Positions 43,159 to 50,577 of a stretch of DNA of 50,577 bases are shown here, piece after piece. The notes beneath the pieces were generated by a model that saw only the letters and a list, made by a program, of their open reading frames with translations, was not told the DNA's origin and searched no databases. The first letter of the stretch is position 1, and each line of letters opens with the position of its first letter. The DNA is taken from contig JABDBB010000002.1 in the NCBI GenBank assembly GCA_013288845.1, positions 1 through 50,577 on the forward strand, given 5' to 3'. Both the position numbers and the translations under genes were made by a program. This DNA comes from Chlamydiota bacterium. Its GTDB lineage: Bacteria; Chlamydiota; Chlamydiia; Chlamydiales; Criblamydiaceae.

Positions 43159-44151
43159 ATGGACTTACAAAAAAATAACAAATCGTTTCAATTGGGAAAT
43201 ACCATTCTTCCCAACAATGTTTTTTATTCCCCGCTGGCCGGATGCTCCGACTATCCTTTTCGGATGATGTCGGCAAAATACGGACCGGGACTGATCTATT
43301 GCGAAATGGTCAAAATGGATGCACTGATCCGAAACGATCCCTCCACGTTCCGTATTCTGGATTTCCACACCTCTATGCATCCCATCGGAGCACAACTTGT
43401 CGGCAGCAAACCGGAAATAGCAGGCAAAGCCGCGCGCATGGTCCGGGATATGGGATTCGATGTGATCGATTTCAACTGCGGATGCCCTGTCGATAAAGTC
43501 ACCAAAGACGGAAGCGGATCGGGCATGATGAAAAATCCGGAGAAAATCGGCGAGATCATCGCCAATATGGTAGCCGCTGTCGACATTCCGGTGACGGTAA
43601 AAGTACGTGCGGGTTGGGATGAAGAGAGCATCAATGCACATGAGATCACAAAAATAGCGGAACAGGCGGGAGCTGCAGCGATCGCTGTCCATGCAAGGAC
43701 CCGTAAACAGGCGTATCAGGGACCTGCAAACTGGGATTACATTACCCGGTGTGTAGAAGCTGCCGACACTATCAAAGTGATCGGAAACGGCGATCTTTTC
43801 AGCGCCGAAGCTGCGGAACAAATGCTCGCCCAAACAGGGTGTGACGCGGTCCTTGTTTCACGGGGAACAATGGGACAACCCTGGATTGCCGAAGATATTT
43901 TGCGCAGAAGAGAAAACCTTCCTATCATTCCGAGAGGAATCAAAGAATGCCGTGAAGCGCTCATGGAACATTTTCTTTATACTCTTTCTTATGAAAATGA
44001 AAGAAGGATCGCGATAGACATGCGTAGAGTAGGCTGCTGGTACATAAAAAAATCAACGGGAGCCGGAAATTTCCGCGGATTGATCAGCAAAGCGAGCTCT
44101 ATTGAAGAAATTCGCGCCCTCATTCGCGATTTTCCTATTGAAGAATCCTAA
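43159..44151 (+). CDS. dusB: tRNA-dihydrouridine synthase (DusB-like)
   Basis: This FMN enzyme reduces uridines in the D-arm of tRNA. It has 330 residues. The N-terminal YSPLAGCSDYPFRMM binds FMN. The catalytic cysteine is Cys109 in DFNCGCPVDKVTKDGSGSGMMKNP, and VKVRAGWDE, AVHARTRKQAYQGPANW and VIGNGDLFSAEAAEQML are family landmarks. Overall it fits DusB best, but subfamily choice without alignment is uncertain. It probably forms a unit with yggT. Confidence 0.9.
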   Translation: MDLQKNNKSFQLGNTILPNNVFYSPLAGCSDYPFRMMSAKYGPGLIYCEMVKMDALIRNDPSTFRILDFHTSMHPIGAQLVGSKPEIAGKAARMVRDMGFDVIDFNCGCPVDKVTKDGSGSGMMKNPEKIGEIIANMVAAVDIPVTVKVRAGWDEESINAHEITKIAEQAGAAAIAVHARTRKQAYQGPANWDYITRCVEAADTIKVIGNGDLFSAEAAEQMLAQTGCDAVLVSRGTMGQPWIAEDILRRRENLPIIPRGIKECREALMEHFLYTLSYENERRIAIDMRRVGCWYIKKSTGAGNFRGLISKASSIEEIRALIRDFPIEES

Positions 44152-44236
44152 CCAATTTATTTTTTAAAGTTGTGTGTAAATATTTTTTTTGTTTTAGTAA
44201 AAATTTAAAGCAATTTTTTAAAACAAGGAGAATATC

Positions 44237-45169
44237 ATGGTTAGTTCTGTTTCCGAAAATAACAACAGCAACCTTTTAGTTCATCAGGGTCTTGTTAGTC
44301 AATCCATAAAAACTTATCAGGGAATGGCCCAAATTATAAAAAATTTTTTGGAGGGCTCTGATCCTATAGAGAATAGTTTTTCGCCGCACGCTACTATGGA
44401 AATGAGCAAGAAATCTAAAAATCAAAGTCCGGATATTCTAACAAACACCGGAATGGTCGCTAATGTATTCAAAGAACATCTGAATTTTCTTAAAGAATCG
44501 GAAAATTCTCGGGTTAACAATATTGTATTCGATATAAATAACTCACAAGTAACCTTAACTTTAGAAACAAAAAAGCCTCATCGGATCCGCCCTTCGACTC
44601 TTGCCTTAAAAACATTTACCTTTGATGTTGCATCGAACCCCGATAATACCTTTACAATAAATAAAGTGAATTGCATTGAGGGAAAACAAAAAACTGATTC
44701 TAAAATTCCGGAAAATTTTTCTTCTAATCTTAAATCCTTACAAAATTTATTCGAATACCAACAAGGATTTTGTTGCAACAGCGGTAAGCTGGCAGCTTTT
44801 GGAGAGTCCTTTACAAGAGAAGGCGAACTTCATCTTACAGTTAACGGTGAAGTCACTCTCAATGAAAAAGGAAAAAGAAAAATCAAAAACCTTTATAAAG
44901 ACGCTGCAAAAAATAGACCTCAATCCGATATGCGTTTTAGCAAAATCTCGTATTCTCCGACCACACATGGAGGTACATATACATTTCAATATATACAGCC
45001 TGTACAAGAAGAAGATAGTCCGGAAGATCTTCAATTTGCTGTCCATGAAGGAAAAACCAAGTTTCATTATTCTCACAGACACCCCGAAAGAATAAAAAAA
45101 TTGAAAAGCATCTCTACAAAAACATTGATCGCTCAGGAGCAAAAACAAGAAGCTGCTGAAGTATCTTAA
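44237..45169 (+). CDS. Hypothetical protein, lineage-specific
   Basis: I do not recognise this 310-residue protein. It is hydrophilic, rich in Asn, Lys, Ser and Thr, and has no signal peptide or membrane segment. A central strand-rich part (NNIVFDINNSQVTLTLETKK) faintly recalls the NQITVTLYREIKK region of the Inc-like pair at 13.4-15.2 kb, but the similarity is too weak to claim. A strong AAGGAG lies 7 bases before the ATG. It is flanked upstream by dus and downstream by a truncated palindromic element. Composition and isolation suggest an accessory or secreted protein; that is inference. Confidence 0.7.
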   Translation: MVSSVSENNNSNLLVHQGLVSQSIKTYQGMAQIIKNFLEGSDPIENSFSPHATMEMSKKSKNQSPDILTNTGMVANVFKEHLNFLKESENSRVNNIVFDINNSQVTLTLETKKPHRIRPSTLALKTFTFDVASNPDNTFTINKVNCIEGKQKTDSKIPENFSSNLKSLQNLFEYQQGFCCNSGKLAAFGESFTREGELHLTVNGEVTLNEKGKRKIKNLYKDAAKNRPQSDMRFSKISYSPTTHGGTYTFQYIQPVQEEDSPEDLQFAVHEGKTKFHYSHRHPERIKKLKSISTKTLIAQEQKQEAAEVS

Positions 45170-45187
45170 AGTAAGAAGAGTTTAATT

Positions 45188-45273
45188 CGCGCAGCGTTTG
45201 GATTTTTAAAAATGCATCGAAAAGTCGATGCGAGGGCAAAGCGGTGACAAGTCACCGCACCAAACGCTGCGCG
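45188..45273. repeat. Internally deleted palindromic element, copy D
   Basis: The element keeps 15 bases of the left end (CGCGCAGCGTTTGGA) and about 70 bases of the right part, including TTTTTAAAAATGCATCGA, the GCATCGA/TCGATGC and GCGGTGAC/GTCACCGC palindromes and the GCGCG end. The left inner arm and the core are lost. It lies 3' of the hypothetical gene and upstream of the respiratory operon. Confidence 0.85.
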
Positions 45274-45346
45274 AGTTTAAATTCCGCTTAACCTAAATGA
45301 TTATGAATTATCTTAATAAAAGAAAAATTTTTTATGTAAAAAACTT

Positions 45347-45375
45347 TTGTCTCCGGTAATGTTGTTTTTTATCAT
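45347..45375 (+). promoter_or_regulatory. Promoter of the respiratory (flavoprotein-Rieske-cytochrome) operon
   Basis: TTGTCT (45347-45352), a 17-base spacer and TATCAT (45370-45375) predict a start near 45382, about 18 bases before the TTG start codon. It is the only good match between repeat D and the gene. Confidence 0.55.
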
Positions 45376-45399
45376 GAATGAATATCGGGACTATCCACC

Positions 45400-47235
45400 T
45401 TGTCTACAGAAGAAATTTTTGCCTCCTACAAAGAAGTGTACGACGCCGTTATTCCGGATTTAGATTATTATCTTCGGCAGATCGATTGCAGAGACGGATG
45501 TCCTGTCAACACCGATCCGCGCGGATATATGCTCGCCCTGCATCGGGGAGATCTGTTAGAGGGATATAAAATAGCGCGCGGTCCCAATCCGTTTGCCTCC
45601 ATATGCGGAATGATTTGCGGCGCTCCGTGTGAGATGGCCTGTAGGCGGGATCGTGTAGACAAAACACTGACAATACGGGCGCAAAAACGCTATCTTGCAG
45701 AATGGTTCGGAACCGATTCCGAGGCACATATCAAATCGTTGAATTATAGTTATGCCCGAGGATCCGTTCACCCGACTCCCAACGGATTAAAAGTTGCCTG
45801 CATCGGTGCGGGAGTAGCCTCTCTCACCTGCGCACACGATCTTTTGAGACTCGGCTATGCTGTCGATGTATATGAAATGATGAGGATGCCGGGAGGCATG
45901 CTCACCTACGGAGTTCCGGGTTATCGATTAAAAAATGAAATAGCCCTTGCCGAAGCCGGAGCGATTGAACATCTCGGAGCAAAAATCTTCTACGACATGA
46001 AAGTCGGAAGAGACATTACGATGAATGAGCTCCAAGAAAAATATGACGCAATTTTTATAGGAATCGGATTATGGAAATCCGGCGATTTACCTATTCCCGG
46101 AGCCAATGAACCGGATGTCATCAGAGGGATCGAATATCTGCGTGTTTTGTGTGCCGACGAAAAGTGGGCGATCGGCAAAGAGGTCATTGTGGTAGGAGGG
46201 GGAAATGTCGCCTACGATGTAGCACGCTCTTCTGTTCGGAACGGAGCAAAAACCGTTACTATGATTTGTCTTGAGAGTCGCGATGAGCAAACAGCCGATG
46301 AATTTGAGATCGAAGACGGACATGAAGAGGGAGTTCATACGATTGGAAGACTGGCTCCGAAAGAGGTGATTCGAGATGCAGAGGGGAAAATATCCGGATT
46401 AAAAGTCGGAAAAATATCTTCTCTTTACGATCATAACGGGAAATTTGCTCCTCAGGCCATTCCTGACAGTGACTATATTATTCCATGCGATACACTTGCC
46501 TTGGCGATCGGACAAAGGATGGACACTTCATTTTTAAACGGTTGGGATTTGCGCGATCAATTACTTATTGAGAGGGGCATCATCAAATCAGAACAAGGAA
46601 CCGGAAGAACAAGTGTCGCCAAAGTATATGCAGGGGGAGATGCCGCTTTCGGTCCGGCACTTTTTATTACAGGAATTCGGCACGGACAGGAGTCTGCAAG
46701 GGCCATTGACAGCGATCTGCGGGGAGCTCGTCCGTACAGAGAATATTCTGCCGAATTTACGGAGCTCACACCATATCGGGACAAAACTTATCTCCGGACA
46801 AAATGGGCATTGCCGACAAATCAGCCGGAAAAATTACGGATTCTGAATAATAATACAGTAGAAAATAGTTACACAGACAGAGAAGCCTATGAACAGTCGA
46901 ATCGGTGCCTTCAGTGCCATGTAAGTCCTGTGTTCAACGGAGAGCTTTGTATCAAATGTAACGGCTGTGTCGATGTATGTCCTTGCAATTGTTTAAAGCT
47001 TGTGCCCATCAGCAAGCTAAATTTAGATGTGGGACAGGGAGATTTACGCCGCGCTACCGATAATTTTTATGGAGTGGATTCGACCACTTTATCGGATGAA
47101 GAATTGGCCGTTATGGGATCTGCAATGCTAAAAAATGAAGATCTTTGTATCCGATGCGGACTTTGCGCAGAAAAATGCCCCACCCAAGCCGTGACGATGG
47201 ATGCGATGAATTATTCTTTCCGTTGGATAGGATAA
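45400..47235 (+). CDS. GltD-like FAD/NAD(P)-dependent FeS oxidoreductase with C-terminal ferredoxin domain
   Basis: This 611-residue flavoprotein has a GltD-type N-terminal FeS region (CRDGCPVNTDPRGYM, CGMICGAPCEMACRRDRVD). FAD-binding IGAGVASLTCAHDLLRLGY follows with MPGGMLTYGVPGYRL. NAD(P)-binding VVGGGNVAYDVARSSVRNGA is next, then a C-terminal pair of [4Fe-4S] motifs, CIKCNGCVDVCPCNC (from Cys517) and CIRCGLCAEKCP (from Cys583). It starts with TTG; no in-frame ATG lies near. There is no glutamate synthase large subunit beside it. It leads an operon with CcoS, Rieske, cytochrome b and cytochrome c genes, which suggests it moves electrons between NAD(P)H, ferredoxin-like carriers and the quinone or bc-type complex. 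Confidence 0.85.
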   Translation: MSTEEIFASYKEVYDAVIPDLDYYLRQIDCRDGCPVNTDPRGYMLALHRGDLLEGYKIARGPNPFASICGMICGAPCEMACRRDRVDKTLTIRAQKRYLAEWFGTDSEAHIKSLNYSYARGSVHPTPNGLKVACIGAGVASLTCAHDLLRLGYAVDVYEMMRMPGGMLTYGVPGYRLKNEIALAEAGAIEHLGAKIFYDMKVGRDITMNELQEKYDAIFIGIGLWKSGDLPIPGANEPDVIRGIEYLRVLCADEKWAIGKEVIVVGGGNVAYDVARSSVRNGAKTVTMICLESRDEQTADEFEIEDGHEEGVHTIGRLAPKEVIRDAEGKISGLKVGKISSLYDHNGKFAPQAIPDSDYIIPCDTLALAIGQRMDTSFLNGWDLRDQLLIERGIIKSEQGTGRTSVAKVYAGGDAAFGPALFITGIRHGQESARAIDSDLRGARPYREYSAEFTELTPYRDKTYLRTKWALPTNQPEKLRILNNNTVENSYTDREAYEQSNRCLQCHVSPVFNGELCIKCNGCVDVCPCNCLKLVPISKLNLDVGQGDLRRATDNFYGVDSTTLSDEELAVMGSAMLKNEDLCIRCGLCAEKCPTQAVTMDAMNYSFRWIG

Positions 47236-47271
47236 TAGATAAATTTATAAAAATCGGTGGCGGAGAGTTTG

Positions 47272-47409
47272 ATGATTGTATATATTGCAATATCGATAGC
47301 TATGGGAATAGCCGGAATCGGAACTTATATTTATTTTCTTCGAAGGGGACAATTTGAAAATGTCGAAGAAGTTAAATACCGATTATTTCATGAAGAACAG
47401 GATAAATAG
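47272..47409 (+). CDS. ccoS: CcoS/FixS-like cbb3 oxidase maturation protein
   Basis: This 45-residue protein has one membrane helix (IVYIAISIAMGIAGIGTYIYF) followed by the short CcoS tail FLRRGQFENVEEVKYRLFHE. In the family this reads F-x-x-x-x-x-G-Q-F-D/E-D-x-x-x-x-x-x-R-x-L/F-x-x-D/E. CcoS is needed to put cofactors into the catalytic subunit of cbb3 oxidases. GGAG lies 6 bases before the ATG. It lies 36 bases after the flavoprotein gene and 11 bases before the Rieske gene. No ccoNOP gene is in the window. Confidence 0.82.
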   Translation: MIVYIAISIAMGIAGIGTYIYFLRRGQFENVEEVKYRLFHEEQDK

Positions 47410-47420
47410 AAGTCAATATT

Positions 47421-47927
47421 ATGCCAAAATACAGAAATTCTTTAAATGTCGATCCGGATGACAGAGATCCGAGAATATCCAGGCGCTCGTTTCTCGCCCT
47501 TATGGGAGTAGGAGCTTGTCTTGTAGGTGTCGGCCAAATGTTCGGAGCCTCCATGTTGGGATATCTATATCCGAATGCGATGAAAGTTCCTCCAAGTACA
47601 TTTTCTTTGGGAAGACCGGAAGAGATCACTGCAAAAGACGGAAAAATTTTTGATCCGAAGCAAAAAGTTTTTATCGAAACAAAAGCGGGAAAAGTGAGAG
47701 TGCAAACAGCCGTCTGCACACATCTGGGTTGCACGATCAATCCGGTAGAAACAGGCTATTCGTGTCCCTGCCACGGATCCACCTACAATAACCGGGGACA
47801 GGTGACAGGCGGTCCGGCTCCGAAAGATCTCGTTTTTTTTGATATTTACAAAGGGGCTTCGGGAGACCTCTTGGTCAATAAAGCAAAAACTACGTTAGAT
47901 TGGGAAAAAGCGTGGTATTCAGCGTAA
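47421..47927 (+). CDS. Rieske iron-sulfur protein of a bc/b6f-type complex
   Basis: This is the [2Fe-2S] subunit that takes electrons from quinol. It has 168 residues. A Tat-like signal-anchor (ISRRSFLALMGVGACLVGVG, residues 19-38) leads to the periplasmic Rieske domain. Cluster ligands are in CTHLGC (99-104) and CPCHGS (115-120), followed by the GPAP loop (GGPAPKDL). It lies between ccoS and the cytochrome b gene and is certainly part of the same complex. Confidence 0.95.
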   Translation: MPKYRNSLNVDPDDRDPRISRRSFLALMGVGACLVGVGQMFGASMLGYLYPNAMKVPPSTFSLGRPEEITAKDGKIFDPKQKVFIETKAGKVRVQTAVCTHLGCTINPVETGYSCPCHGSTYNNRGQVTGGPAPKDLVFFDIYKGASGDLLVNKAKTTLDWEKAWYSA

Positions 47928-47959
47928 AAAGATTATCGAAATAACGGAGTATATCGAAT

Positions 47960-49285
47960 ATGGCAGTCTTTCAGGGGAATCGGGGGGAATCATGGACCGA
48001 ATATTTACTCAATTTACCGAAATTATTCGTCAGATCAATCTTTCGTCACAATTATCCCAATAATGATGTCGATCGATCCGAAATCATTTTCAAAAATTTT
48101 TTTCTGCATTTTCATCCGGTAAAATGCCATAAAAATTCTTTAGATCCGTTCTATACTTTGGGACTCGGAGCCATCACGACAAGTCTTTTTTTGCTCCTTA
48201 CCATAACGGGCATTCTCCTGATGTTTTTTTATATCCCCGCAGAAGATCGGGCATATACCATCATGAAAGATTGGCAAAATACCACTCCGTTCGCGATGAT
48301 GTACAGAAATATGCACCGTTGGTCGGCACATATGATGGTCCTTTTTGTATTCCTTCACATGTCCCGGGTTTTTTATACCGGATCCTACAAAGGAGAAAGG
48401 CGCTTCAATTGGGTCATCGGAATTATTTTGATGGTACTGACATTGTTACTCTCTTTTACCGGATATCTGCTCCCTTGGGATCAGTTGGCATTTTGGGCAA
48501 TCACGGTCGGATCCAACATAGCAGGATATGCTCCGAATATTCCCGGATTTGAATACAACATCAATCGAGTGATGCTTCTCGCCTCGACAGAGGTCGGACA
48601 GGATGCGCTCATCCGATTTTATGTCCTACACGTAGCTCTTCTCCCTCTTTTTATGGGGACATTGATCGGCGTGCATTTTTGGCGCATAAGAAAAGACGGG
48701 GGACTGTCCCGTCCTCCCGACAAACTTCGTCCGGAACCGTATCGTGTAGTGCAAAGATCCGACACAAAAGAATCGTATGCTCCGGGAGTAAAAAGAACAT
48801 ACGGATTAATGGAGCTTGTGCGGGGAACATGTCCCACTGTTGATAAAGGCCCCTATAATTTTGTGTTTACATGGCCTCATCTCCTTCGTGCTGAGATGGT
48901 TGCTTTTTTAGCAACGACGGCTCTGATTCTTTTACTCTCATTTATTGACGCGCCTCTTGAAGAGCCGGCTAATGCGAGTCATCCGCCTAATCCTTCGAAA
49001 GCTCCGTGGTATTTTTTAGGACTACAGGAAATGGTCGCGTACAATGCTTTTTGGGGAGGGATCGCCATTCCGGGACTGATTGTGGTCGGACTGATGGTCA
49101 TACCCTATTTAGACAGGAATCCGCAAGGAGAGGGAGTGTGGTTTCATCGAAGTCGCTATCTTGCAATTTTTTTCTATACACTCTTTATGACTTTTCAAGG
49201 TATTTTGATCATAGTAGGAACCTATTTTAGAGGTGCCAACTGGGGATGGATATGGCCTTGGACCGAAACATTTTCGAGACATTGA
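47960..49285 (+). CDS. Cytochrome b (b6/subunit IV fused) of a Rieske-cytochrome complex
   Basis: This 441-residue integral membrane protein oxidises quinol and carries two b haems. Haem histidines are His119 and His133 on helix B (MHRWSAHMMVLFVFLHMSR) and His224 and His239 on helix D. The D spacing of 15, one more than mitochondrial cytochrome b, is the b6f-type pattern. The cysteine that binds haem c_i in true b6 appears as Thr66 (FYTLGLG). The C-terminal half supplies the subunit IV helices, with APWYFLGLQE in place of the PEWY quinol-site motif. It follows the Rieske gene by 32 bases. Confidence 0.94.
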   Translation: MAVFQGNRGESWTEYLLNLPKLFVRSIFRHNYPNNDVDRSEIIFKNFFLHFHPVKCHKNSLDPFYTLGLGAITTSLFLLLTITGILLMFFYIPAEDRAYTIMKDWQNTTPFAMMYRNMHRWSAHMMVLFVFLHMSRVFYTGSYKGERRFNWVIGIILMVLTLLLSFTGYLLPWDQLAFWAITVGSNIAGYAPNIPGFEYNINRVMLLASTEVGQDALIRFYVLHVALLPLFMGTLIGVHFWRIRKDGGLSRPPDKLRPEPYRVVQRSDTKESYAPGVKRTYGLMELVRGTCPTVDKGPYNFVFTWPHLLRAEMVAFLATTALILLLSFIDAPLEEPANASHPPNPSKAPWYFLGLQEMVAYNAFWGGIAIPGLIVVGLMVIPYLDRNPQGEGVWFHRSRYLAIFFYTLFMTFQGILIIVGTYFRGANWGWIWPWTETFSRH

Positions 49286-49323
49286 TGCAATAACTGAATT
49301 TCTCAAGCCAAAAGGGGCTTTTT

Positions 49324-50577
49324 ATGCGGGGGCAACTCTATCAGATTGTGCTAATCGTTTTAGGCGTTGTCGTTGCAGCCCTTTTCGGAGTCTTTGTCTA
49401 TCGCGAAATGTTTCCGGAATATGCGCTTTATCAGGATGATTATATCGCCCTTGAAGAATTTCGCTCGACCTATACAGGAGAGGCGCCCCCTATCTTCAAA
49501 AAAGGGATTAAACAGATCGTTTTAGAGGATAAAAATAAAGGTCCGGAAGAAATCGATCGGTGTATCTCTTGTCACGTAGCTCTTGATTTTCAACATTTTT
49601 CCCCTACAAAAATTGATTACGACATCAACGGAAATATGAAGAGAGATGCAAAAGGGTATCCTCTACAGGTTCCAAACGAAGAGTATGTTTGGGAAAAATT
49701 GGACCGAAAAATTGCCGATCTTCAAGATGTCGCAGTCAATGACCGATTGGAATCGGAAGGGAAATCTTCGGAAGTACTTCGAAGGAAATCTCTTGCCGCT
49801 GAATATGAAAAGCTAAAGACAGTTAAAGTCGGCGGCTACACATACGATACCTCCAAAGTCCTGCGCATGCATCCGCTCATGGGAAAAGAGACGCGCCCAT
49901 TTCAATTCCATCCGATTGAAGAGTACGGTTGCTCTTCATGTCACGGAGGAAACGGAAGGGGTCTCACGACCGATACGGCTCACGGCCCTGTATTTGACGG
50001 AATGTATGAAGAGGAATTTATGGGACACTCCCCGGTATTTTTAGAAAAAGATCCGGCAAATGATCCGCTCTTTTCCAAAGTATTCAACCATAAACCGGGT
50101 CACACTCTTCTCTTTCAGACCACTCCTATCCTTATCGGATCTCTCATAGAGGCAAAATGCATACAATGTCATCAACCGACCTCTGCCTCCTTACAAAACG
50201 CCTATCGCGGAGTAACGGATCCGAGCAATAAAATAAAAGAGCAATTTGAAGAGTCGGAGAAAAGTTATCAAAATGACCTACAGCATCTGGCCACTCTTTT
50301 AGAGCTAAGAAATTCCTTAAAAGAAAAAGGGTTTTTTGCTACCTACACGAAGTTGCAGCAAGAGGAGCAAAATTATGCTATTCCCCAAATCATCCGGAAA
50401 AAGCCCTCGAAGAAATTAACCGGAAAATTGCAGAGGCTATCGGAAATACCGATCTTCTCCCTGATTCTATACAAAAATATATCAGCGATAATATGCAAAA
50501 TCCTGAAGCAAAGGGATATCTCTTCGATAAAGCAAAATTTCTCGAAATAGAAAAAAATCTCTACACCCATGCTGAAG
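49324..50577 (+). CDS. Multihaem membrane-anchored cytochrome c, frameshifted and running off the window
   Basis: An N-terminal anchor helix (QIVLIVLGVVVAALFGVFVY) leads to a periplasmic part with three CXXCH haem sites: CISCH (Cys80), CSSCH (Cys203) and CIQCH (Cys279). It is probably the electron acceptor of the Rieske-cytochrome b pair, 38 bases downstream. The uninterrupted frame stops at 50550, but its last ~55 residues (RKKPSKKLTGKLQ...) look non-coding. From about 50388 another frame reads NHPEKALEEINRKIAEAIGN, then DLLPDSIQKYISDN, and stays open to the window end. One extra base at CCCCAAA (50383-50389) would restore it. I therefore regard the gene as continuing beyond 50577. Confidence 0.85.

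Noticed and set aside
45374..45400. ATG codons just upstream of the flavoprotein gene
   Set aside because: They are in other frames. The flavoprotein frame has a stop at 45379-45381, so the TTG at 45400 is the first usable start.

Overview
The window looks like a piece of a chlamydial chromosome, more likely an environmental (amoeba-associated type) chlamydia than a Chlamydia pathogen. Three gene sets point there. The block 5-formyltetrahydrofolate cyclo-ligase / MORN-type lipoprotein / one-helix protein / PilM-like protein matches the order I recall next to ygfA-recA in Chlamydia (CT646-CT650). dnaB-mnmG-lplA is in the same order as CT497-CT499. nqrA stands apart from the other nqr subunits. 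The DNA is AT-rich and compact, several convergent gene pairs overlap at their 3' ends, and no tRNA or rRNA gene was recognised. The chlamydial assignment is inference from gene content and remembered synteny, not from a search.

Layout. 1-3.4 kb: an MscS channel followed by two tandem paralogues of unknown function. 3.3-7.5 kb (minus): ygfA and the CT646-648-like cell-envelope genes. 7.7-11.3 kb: sdhC-sdhA-sdhB. 11.3-13.2 kb: a palindromic repeat element and a GT39 glycosyltransferase. 13.2-13.4 kb: a strong candidate for an unannotated structured RNA with its own promoter and terminator. 13.4-15.2 kb: two related membrane proteins with an Inc-like double hydrophobic segment. 15.4-21.5 kb: recA, then ispA, a DinG/XPD helicase and rpoD on the minus strand. 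21.8-27.0 kb: a CoiA-like nuclease and a minus-strand run nqrA / DUF692 (MNIO) / DUF2063 / rsmB. 27.2-31.4 kb: prmA, a GT2 transferase, an M32 carboxypeptidase and hemB. 31.6-38.3 kb: a YjbH outer-membrane protein, a rhodanese, an MFS-acyltransferase fusion and an alpha/beta hydrolase. 38.3-42.7 kb: lplA, mnmG (frameshifted), a 29-residue basic bS22-like protein and dnaB. 42.8-45.2 kb: yggT, dus and a hypothetical gene. 45.4 kb to the end: a respiratory operon with an FeS flavoprotein, CcoS, a Rieske protein, a b6-like cytochrome b and a multihaem cytochrome c that runs off the window.

Respiration is the main theme. Succinate dehydrogenase, the Na+-NQR subunit A and a Rieske/cytochrome b/cytochrome c complex together imply an electron chain from NADH and succinate through quinone to cytochrome c. 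CcoS predicts a cbb3-type oxidase near by.

Non-coding highlights are the ~190-nt RNA candidate, a family of ~200-bp palindromic MITE-like elements with deletion derivatives, and two single-base frameshifts in otherwise normal genes (mnmG and the cytochrome c). The best candidate for an under-described system is the MNIO/DUF2063 pair, the core of a RiPP-modifying pathway, which sits in an nqrA-rsmB operon without an adjacent precursor peptide.
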